From NCBI GenBank assembly GCA_001051155.2, contig JYIP02000002.1:5499315-5563314 (forward strand): a DNA stretch of 64,000 nt, read 5' to 3'. The notes under the pieces are model-generated. The model saw only the letters and a list, made by a program, of their open reading frames with translations. It did no database searches and had not been told where the DNA came from. This document shows, piece after piece, positions 55,677 through 64,000 of this stretch; positions within the stretch are counted from its first letter, which is position 1; the number at the start of each line of letters is the position of its first letter. The DNA is from Chrysoporthe austroafricana (lineage: Eukaryota > Ascomycota > Sordariomycetes > Diaporthales > Cryphonectriaceae). A program made the position numbers and the translations under genes.

Positions 55677-56152
55677 TATTATAAATTAACGAATAATTCA
55701 AGTTATAGGAACAAGCCGGATTAGTAAATCTAGGGCTAGCATAGTACGGATCCAATATCCGATACAAAAGAACTACTTATATAAGGATACTTGACTATCC
55801 TAAATTATATAATCAAGGGTTAGGAATAGATAAGGATAAGGATTATAGGATTACCCAATAAACCAATAAGCCAAGCTTACTAGCTTATTAGATAATCAGA
55901 TAATCCTGTACTGAAAAGCCGGATATATAAGACTGAATATTCCTTACTATCAGATAGATTTTATAGTTGCTTTTCAGTTATCAATCTAAATATCAATCGG
56001 ACTTTATTATTGATAGTTGCCTAAGATTTATAAATATTGCGATATTCGGTAAACGTATTTCAATATCCAAGGCGTATATTTGGCATTGCTCTTATTAGCA
56101 TAAATCCTTTGACCTTACGGCATATTTCAGGATTGCTATAGCGTTTATAACA
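55677..56152 (+). repeat. Element K 3' LTR (476 bp)
   Basis: It starts TATTATAAATTAACGAATAA and ends GCGTTTATAACA. GGATATATAAGACTG is the sense TATA region. On the opposite strand, CCTAACCCTTGATTATATAA faces the antisense ORF. Confidence 0.93.
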
Positions 56153-56157
56153 ATTTG

Positions 56158-59100
56158 TCTGTTTTGGCTATATTAAGTATTAGTTCGAAAAGCGAAATGT
56201 AGAATACCGGGTAAATTCTTATTTTATAAAATAATGCAAATTCGAAATTAATATCCGAAATTTTTCTTAGGATTTTGAATAAGCTAAGTTTCTTATAGTT
56301 TAGCGAATAAAAGGGTTTTATTATTTTGATATATTCTTTTTATCGAATAAAATAAATTTTATCCCTTTCTTATAAGATTAGTCCTTTAATCTTTTTAGAG
56401 TTAGCGTATTTCGTTATTTTTTCTTATACGAATTTCAGTTCTTTTTAAAATTCATTTTAAACCTTCTTAATTCTTCTAATTCGTTTTTCTACTGCTTTTG
56501 CGTTTATTCCTAGCAGCTCGTTATAATAAGCTATCGAATTATAGCTATAAAGCGCGTAAAATAATAATTCTTTTATCGTACTTGTATTCGCATTATTATA
56601 TGCAAATTATGCTAATAATAGCAAGTCGATCTAGTTATTTTATTCGTAATTTATATAATATCGTAAATATTATTTAATAATTTGATTTATTCGTTCCGTT
56701 TATCTGTTTGTTTGCAAGTAGAATGCTATAAATATCTTTTATTATATTCCGAATAGTTTTATAAGTAAAGTCTAGAAATTGGATGCAAATTTCTTATTTC
56801 TGTCGGAAATAATTTCTTTAAGCATGCTATAATTAGCTATAACTATTCTGAAAAACGTATATGCGAAATTTTCTGCCATACTGCTTTCTTTATAAAAGAA
56901 GAAATAAACGTATTTGCTTAATTTGCAAACTACTATTAGAATGCTATCGTATTGCACTTTAATTAAGGGTTTTCGTAAGAGAAATAGTTTAATAATAAAG
57001 TTTTAGCTAATAGATTGCTAAACCGCTTTTGGAATAAAGAATAGTTAGAATAGTTTATAAGGCTTATAGTATTCGATTTTGTTTTTCTTATAGCTATCGC
57101 ATTTTCGTAAGATATTTTCAATTCTTTTCCTAAAGCTTAGAAAATTCCAATATCTTTTGATTCTTTCGTATATAGCTCTAATTCCTTAATAGCTATATGC
57201 AAATGCGTTATATATATTTTTGATATATTCGTCTTATTCTTCTATTATTATATTTTCTAGTTTTTTCTTGCTATTAAAGATCCTGATAATTGTATCGAGC
57301 TCTTTGGTTTCGTTTATAAGGTTATTATCCTTATTTTACCGGAAAATATTCTATAGTTCTCTTGGTTCTATATTTTAATAATCTAATCGTTTGCTAAATG
57401 CATTTGCTTTGCCGTTTTCCGATCTTTTGCAATAAACGATTTTTAAATCGAATTATAAAAGGAATTCTATTTATCTGATTTGCCGTTTATTCAGGACTTT
57501 CGTTATTATAAATATTATTAAGTTCTTATAATCGGAATATATTATAATCTAATATTTTATTCCGATTAAATAGTGCTGCTATTTTTCGAATGCTTTTATA
57601 ATTGCCATTAATTCTTTGTCCGGAATGCTATAATTGAATTCTGGGCCGTTTAATTTTTTCGAGAAATTGCTTATAATCCTGAAGCGTTTTTGATTATTTT
57701 ATTAGCCGAATTGTTTTCCCAATGCGTAATCTGATATATCAATCTCGATTTCGAATAGCTTATTCGAATCTATTTTGTAAAGGATAAGTTCTGATATTAT
57801 TCGTTTCTTGATTTTATCGAATGCTTCTTGTATTTCTTATATCTATTCAAATTTTTAATCTTTTTTCGTCAGGTCCGTAAAAAGGCATGCGATCTTATTA
57901 TAATCCTGAATGAATTATTAATAAAAGTTAGTATAGCTAAAGAATGCTCTGACTTCTTTAATTTTCTTTAATATAAGCTATTCTTTTATTATTTAGACTT
58001 TATTTTTTTGCATATTAATTTTGCTTAATTCTATCGTATAACCGAAGTAATTAATTTTTTGTTAATAGAAATAGTATTTGCTTAATTTAACTAAGAACTT
58101 ATTATCTTACAGAATTTGAAATATTTACTGTACGTATTATCTATATAATTTAAGGTTTTTTGAATAGATAAGGATATTATCGAAATAAATAATAATAATA
58201 GTATTTAAGTATTTGCAAAGGATATCGTTAATTATTTCTTGGAAAAATACGGGCGCGTTAGTCAGTTCAAAAAGTAAGATTATATATTCGAAATATCCGT
58301 AGCGAATCCTGAATGCTATTTTCCAGATATTATCCTTTTTAATTCGGATATAATAGTATCCTTCCTTAAGATCAAGCGTAATAAATTAATTTATTCCGAT
58401 TAGTTAATTTCGCATTTCCCTTATTAGAGGTAAAGGATAGCAATTCTTAATCGTAATATTATTAAGCTGCTTATAGTTTATATAAAGTCGTAGCTTGCCG
58501 TTTTTCTTGGGTATAAATAAGATTGAATATTTTGCTAATAATTGCGATTTCCGTATATAGCCTCTTTTCAGGTTTTCGTTAATATATTTCCTAAATGCTT
58601 TAAGCTTTGCTTAGTCGAACTTGTAAATAAGATAGTTTTTCGGTTTCGTTCCTTTCTTTAATGGAATCTTATAATTAAAAGGGCTATATTCTGGTAAATT
58701 AGTATCAAATTTCCTTTGCTATAGCTTTTTGAACTTATAGTATTCTTTTAATACGTTCTTGAGTTCTGGTAACGGTCTTTTTTTGTTTTCTGAAATCTGG
58801 AAGAATAAAAAGTACTGTTAAGCGTACTTTGCTTCGCTTGCTTCCTGCTGCTATTTTCGGGGTTTAACCTCTAGGGGTTTTGAATGCTTATCGTTTGTTA
58901 GCCCGAATCTTTTTTCGTAATTTTTCCGTATTAGAAGCTAAATTTCTTTATAGTTCCATAATCCATATTTCTTCGTAATGCTTTGCGCTATATCAGTCTT
59001 TTGCTAATTGCTAGTCGTTTGAATTCTTAATTCGTTTTTAATCTGTACTTATAAGTTTAAAGTATTTGTAATTCTTCCTTATTTTCTGGCAAGTCCGTTT

Positions 59101-61670
59101 GCTTTAAAGGTATATTTAAGCCTGTTTAAACGTATATTCTTAATGCTATTTTCAGTAATTAAGTCTTTCTTTCTTCTATTAATTATAACCTTTTCAGTAA
59201 GTATAGCTTATTCTTATGAAATTTGGCTAGTAATCCAATCGATTTGAAAGTTATGCTCTTTAAGCTAAAGTATTCCTAAAATCAATTCGTATTGCGCTAT
59301 ATTTATAATATCGAAAGTAGTTTATTATAAGGCTTTGGATCGAAATAAATAAGTAATCAGTTTCTATATCGATTACGCTAAGGTTATATGCAACCGCTTT
59401 TCCTTTTATAATATTAAGTTTATAGGGATCCCTCTTTTGCATTTAAGGAATTTGTTTTCTGTTAATAACTTCTAGCAAGATAAAATTTCCTTATACGCTA
59501 TTATTTAAGAATGCGCTATATCGCTACCCGTTAATATATGCGTTTAGTATAATATGCTTTTCGTTTTCTTTCGTAATCGCATATAAGGACCTCGTAATCT
59601 TAATCGGCTATTATCTCGTTACAAGCGATCTTTCCCTTTTGGAATATTCTGGGCTTCTTTCGCTACTTGCTTTGCCAGCTTTCGTATTTAGCTTTGGCTA
59701 TATTATTTTGCCTTTTCGGCTTTCTGTAATCAATACTACTCTTAAGCTTTATTTTATATATAAATGGAATATGCTATAATATAGCACTATTCCTATATCG
59801 TTCTTCCTTAAACGCATTTCTATAGACAATTATCGGGTAGTTTTATATAAGCATTATTATTTTCGATATGCAAGACTTTTCTATATCTTTTTCGGGATTC
59901 TATAATAAGTTAAATTAATTGGTCCTATTCCCTAATTGGAAACCAATTATATTTGACTTTCTTATTAAAATATATCTGGCAGTTATAATAAATATAATAT
60001 ATCCAGGCAAGTTTGTAATAACGAAGGTATAAATAACTGATCCTTCCGTTTTCTTAAAGTCTATATCCGCTATTCTAGAATGGGATGCTTTGGAAGAGTT
60101 CTTATAATATAAGCTTATAGACAAAGTGCTTAACTTTCGTATATTTGGATATTTAGCTATCGTACTTTTACTATAATTAATTAGTGCTTGGGATGCTATA
60201 TTCCTCTGATTTTTCTGCAAGTGCGGGAGTTAGTAAGTTATCTAGTAGCCAGTCTTATAACATTATAGTATTCGGCATTAGTGCTATTATATCCTGAATT
60301 CCGAGCTCTTCCTTTACTATTGCTTCCTATTATCGTTCGAAATAGTAATTTAGGGGAAACCTTCCCAGATCTTCCTTTTTAATATCGAAAGGGTTGTTCG
60401 AATAGTCCGAATCGCTATTATTTATAGCCGTATCGTAAATAGGGCCTTTTCTTCCTATAGCGAGTTGCTTTCGTCTTTTAAGTTTGCGTAAGAACTATCC
60501 TAAACCTTCTTTTGCTAAGAAATGCAATAAGCAATAATCCTAATAATAAGCTGTTTAGCTTATATTGCTATAATCAGAGTCCGCTGCTAATTTCAATAGG
60601 ATATTATTGTTTAGCTAATTGGGTTCTTATTGCTAAGCGATATTAACCTATCTTTTTAAAACTAGTTTCTATTTTCGTTTCTTCTTTTCTTAATAATAAT
60701 TGCGAGCAATATAGCCTTTCTTGCTGCAATTATAGCAAGTAACCCCTTTGCATTATTCTCGTATAAAAGTATTTAGCTTTATAAGTCTAATATATATTAT
60801 ATTTGAATAAGCTATATTATTCCGGTTTTTCTATTAGAACTTGCATTTTCTTAAATTGGGTTAGTATTTCGGGGCATTACTGTAATTCTTTTATCGTTAT
60901 TAGCGCCGTTTATAAAATCGGTTATCGATACGGACTGCTTTATTAATAAACTCGCTAAGTTTTTCGGATCGGTTTTCTTTATAGAGTTCGTCTTTAATTT
61001 CTTCTTTGAGTCCTGAATAATAGGCGTTTATAAGAGATTTATTTTCGTAATCGAAATGAGCGACAATTTATCGGAATTTGGCCGTATAGTCCGCGGCTAA
61101 TCCAGTTTATCGCAACGCATTTTACTATTATATTGCAATGCGTTTTTTGTCCGGATTTCCGAAAGTCTTAATAAAGGCTGATTCAAAGTTAGCGTAGCGC
61201 TGGAAAATGCGCTTGGTATTTTCGGAACGAAATTCCTCGCTATTATCCAAGTAGTTTCGGAAAGTTAGTTCCTATTACTGAAAGGCTGTTTTTTCGAAAC
61301 GATTTCTTACGAAATCGATTTTGTCGTAAGTAATCCTGAATTGAATGCTATAATGTTTGAAATAGGCTTTGAGCTGAGTTAGAAAGGCCTGGAAATCTTT
61401 TCGGGTATTTTTATAAGGGCTAAGCTTATCGAACTTAAAAGCTTTAGCTTATTGGAAAGCATTAAAGCGGAGAATTTCATTCTTGATTTCTTTAAGCTAT
61501 TAATACAGGGCTATATTTTGCTGCTAGAATTGTTCGTTAATAAAGGTAATTAGAGCTTTTTCCTGAAAGGCCTGGTTGCTGGAAAAAGACGGAATCTAGA
61601 GCGCTATCGTATTCTTGATATTGCTTAAAAGGGAATATATTAAACCGTTTTTGAATAAGAGTTATCAAAA
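56158..61670 (-). pseudogene. Element J gag-pol remnant
   Basis: Minus strand, right to left: leader and gag (about 61,640-60,230) with a knuckle trace near 60,680-60,770; protease; reverse transcriptase with YFDN for Y-x-D-D near 58,170-58,205 (one Asp survives); RNase H (about 57,480-57,780); integrase core with an open part 56,772-56,957 (DSILIVVCKLSKYVYFF, EIISDRNKKFASNF); then the chromodomain part interrupted by K. Confidence 0.8.
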
Positions 61671-62104
61671 TGTTATAAACGCTGCAATAATCTTAAAATA
61701 AACTGTAAAATCGAAGGTTTATACTAGCAAGAACGGTATTAAGTATTGCTTTAAGTTTTAAAACAAAATTGCTAAGTATTGCAAGGTTTATAAGCTTTGA
61801 ATAGCTATTAATAATAGGGTCCGATTAATACTTAAATTAATAATTGAAAAGCTATAATAACCTATTTTAACAGATACTCTATCCTTATATATCCAGCTTT
61901 TCAGTACTGGGTCTATTGGATTTATAATAGATTCCTAAATCCTGGATCTGGTAGCTCTAACGCAAATTTTCAGATCCTATTATATAACCCTAACCCTGGC
62001 TTATATGAGCGATAGGAAGGGTATTATAAATAAGGTTATAGACGGAATGCCTATCTGTCCCTATTTTTCCCTTTATATGCTTTGTCTCTTATTGAGTTAT
62101 AATA
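61671..62104 (-). repeat. Element J 5' LTR (434 bp)
   Basis: It starts TGTTATAAACGCTGCAATAA and ends GTTATAATA. It keeps CCCTAACCCTGGCTTATATG near 61,986-62,010. It is followed by GCTAG (62,105-62,109). Confidence 0.92.
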
Positions 62105-62109
62105 GCTAG

Positions 62110-64000
62110 GTTTTTCTAATTATCTTTCTGGCTAGCAGGTTAATTATTTTTTTTAGTAGTTTTTGAATGCTTGCTGCGCATTTTTCAGGTTATTGACTGG
62201 TTTTTAGCTATTTTCGCTTAAATAATATCCATTCTACTTAATTAAGTATTCTTTATACTTGATTAGTTTTCGGTATCGGAAGATTTATTCGATTTCGTAT
62301 TTCGGTTTATTGGTTTCGATTTGTATCGATTCGTTTATTTTGGCTATTTTGAATACCGGTTCGAGAAACGAGATATGGAATACTGGATAGATTTTTATTT
62401 TATAGGGTAATACGAATTCAAAATTAACGTTTAAAATTTTCCTTAAAATTTTGAATGGGCTAAGCTTCTTATAATTTAGCGAATAAGGTCTTATTATTCT
62501 GATATACTTTTTTTGTCAAACAAGATAGATTTTATCCCTTTTTTATAAGATTAGTCTTTTAATTCTTTTGGAATTAATATATTTCGTTATTCTTTCTTAT
62601 ATAAATTTTAGTTCTTCTTGAAACTCCTTTTAGATCTTTTTAATTTTCCGGATTTATCTTTCTGCTGCTTTTGCATTTGCTCTTAATAGTTCGTTATAAT
62701 AAGCTATCGGGTTATAGCTATAAAGCGTATAAAATAATAATTTCTTTATCGTATTCGTATTTGCGCTATTATATGCGAATTATATTAATAATAGCAAATC
62801 GACTTAATTATTTTATTCGTAATTTATATAGTATTATAAGTATTATTTGACAATTTAATTTATTTGTTTTATTTATTTATTTGTTTGCGAGTAAAATACT
62901 ATAAATATCTTTTGCTATATTTTAAATAATTTCGTAAGTAAAGTCCAGAAATTTAATACGAACTTTTTATTTTTATCGGAAATAATTTCTTTAAGCATAC
63001 TAGAATTAGCTATAATTATTCTAAGAAATATATATATAAGGTCTTTTGCTATATTGCTTTCTTTATATAAGAAAAAGTAAGTATATTTATTTAGTTTGCA
63101 AATTATTATTAAAATGCTATTATATTGTATTTTAATTAAAGGTTTTTATAAAAAGGGTAACTTAATAATAAAGTCTTAATTAATAAATTGCCAAATTATT
63201 TCTAGAATAAAGAATAATTGAAATAGTTTATAAAGCTTATAATATTCAATTTTGTTCTTCTTATAGCTATCGCATTCTTATAAGATTCTTTCGATCTTTT
63301 TTTTTAATCCTAAAAAATTCTAATATTTCTTAATTCTCTCGTATATAACTCTGATTCTTTAATGGCTATATGCTAATATATTATATATAATTCTAATATA
63401 TTCATTTTATTCTTTAAAGGTTATATTTTCTAATTTCTTTTCGTTATTAGAAATTCTAATAATTATATTAAATTCTTTAATTTCGTTTATAAAATTGCTA
63501 TTTCTATCTTGCTAAAAGATATTTTGAAGCTCTTTAAGTTTTATATTCTAATAATCTAATTATTTGTTAAATGCATTTATTTTGCTATTCTCAAATCTTT
63601 TGCAATAAACAATTTTCAAATTAAATTAAAAGAAGAATTCTGCCCATTTAACTTATTATTTATTCAGGACTTTCGTTATTATAAACGTTATTAAGTTCTT
63701 ATAGTCGGAATGTATTATAATTTAATATTTAATTCCGATTAAATAATGCTGCTATTTTTCAAATGCTTTAATAGTTGCTATTAATTCTTTATTTAGAATG
63801 CTATAATTGAGTTTTAAGCTATTTAACTTTTTCGAGAAATTGCTTATAATTCTGAAATATGCTTAATTATTTTATTATTCAAATTATTTTCCGAATGCAT
63901 AATTTGATATATCGGTTTCGATTTCAAATAGCTTATTTGGGTTTGCTTTGCAAAATATAAGTTTTAATATAATCCGTTTTTTGATTTCGTTAAATGCTTT
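62110..64000 (-). mobile_element. Element I, right part (chromodomain, integrase, RNase H), runs off the window
   Basis: This continues element I after J: the end of the antisense ORF (to 62,135), chromodomain (about 62,200-62,335), integrase core (about 62,850-63,130), integrase zinc region and RNase H (about 63,640-64,000), all on the minus strand and very AT-rich. Reverse transcriptase, gag and the 5' LTR are beyond the window. Confidence 0.8.

Larger units (their letters stand above)
48621..56152 (+). mobile_element. Element K: innermost full-length chromovirus, 7,532 bp
   Basis: Two 476-bp LTRs (48,621-49,096; 55,677-56,152), a perfect ATTTG duplication, gag-pol on the plus strand, a chromodomain, an antisense ORF and a polypurine tract. 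It is the youngest of the right nest by position. LTR differences are almost all C-to-T or G-to-A, with the 3' LTR more mutated than the 5' LTR. Confidence 0.95.
47293..62104 (-). mobile_element. Element J: full chromovirus, inside I, holding K
   Basis: LTRs 47,293-47,726 and 61,671-62,104 (434 bp each), flanked by GCTAG on both sides. The body (47,727-48,620 and 56,153-61,670) is interrupted in the chromodomain region by element K. The orientation is minus. Without K the element is about 7.3 kb, like F and D. Confidence 0.92.

Noticed and set aside
1..64000. CRISPR arrays, rRNA or tRNA genes
   Set aside because: No regularly spaced repeats and no cloverleaf or rRNA-like sequence were seen. 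The repeated blocks are LTR retrotransposons.

Overview
This window comes from a filamentous ascomycete (Pezizomycotina). The evidence is short GT-AG introns with CTAAC/CTGAC-type branch sites, fungal protein families (2EXR-like, GFA, DHA1 drug transporter, fungal SGNH hydrolase), and repeats that look strongly mutated by RIP (repeat-induced point mutation): TA-rich, with nonsense codons that are nearly all TAA/TAG. I cannot name the species.

Layout. 1-21,707 is a block of nested, RIP-degraded Ty3/gypsy retrotransposons of the chromovirus type (integrase with C-terminal chromodomain). Element A (+) ends at 6344. Fragment B is 6345-6742. Element C (-) is 6743-21,420 and contains element D (-) at 13,391-20,723. 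A truncated LTR, E, is 21,421-21,707. A stretch of non-repetitive, decayed DNA (21,709-23,064) is separated from the main gene island by element F (-, 23,065-30,401, target duplication CAAAG). The gene island (30,402-44,029) has ordinary base composition. It carries, in order: a 2EXR-like gene with one in-frame stop; a tandem GFA-domain protein (-); a QDR-type MFS exporter (+); a frameshifted alpha/beta-hydrolase (-); a four-exon SGNH hydrolase (+); remnants of a GH16 glucanase (-) and of a probable membrane glycosyltransferase (+); a hotdog thioesterase (+); and a two-exon HTATIP2-like oxidoreductase (-). From 44,030 to the end is a five-level nest: G (-) holds H (+), which holds I (-), which holds J (-, 47,293-62,104, target duplication GCTAG), which holds K (+, 48,621-56,152, target duplication ATTTG).

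Most interesting observation. Eight of the elements carry the same extra reading frame, on the strand opposite gag-pol, between the chromodomain and the 3' LTR. In every copy it stays in one frame for 195-207 codons without a frameshift. It is broken only by substitutions, mostly RIP-type stops. It encodes a cysteine cluster with spacing close to a fungal Zn(II)2Cys6 domain, followed by a charged, probably coiled-coil region. The LTR in front of it, read in the antisense direction, shows a telomere-like CCCTAACCC motif, then TTATATAAGC, then this ORF. The other half of the LTR holds a conserved TATA element for the sense transcript. This suggests a divergent LTR promoter serving gag-pol and the antisense gene.

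The LTR also contains a 9-nt motif complementary to the leader right after the 5' LTR. It differs between families in a matching way and no TGG tRNA primer site is visible, which suggests Tf1-like self-priming. The island genes are individually ordinary (detoxification, hydrolysis, export) and there is no synthase that would make them a metabolite cluster. Several are decayed, in part by what looks like RIP leaking out of the flanking repeats.
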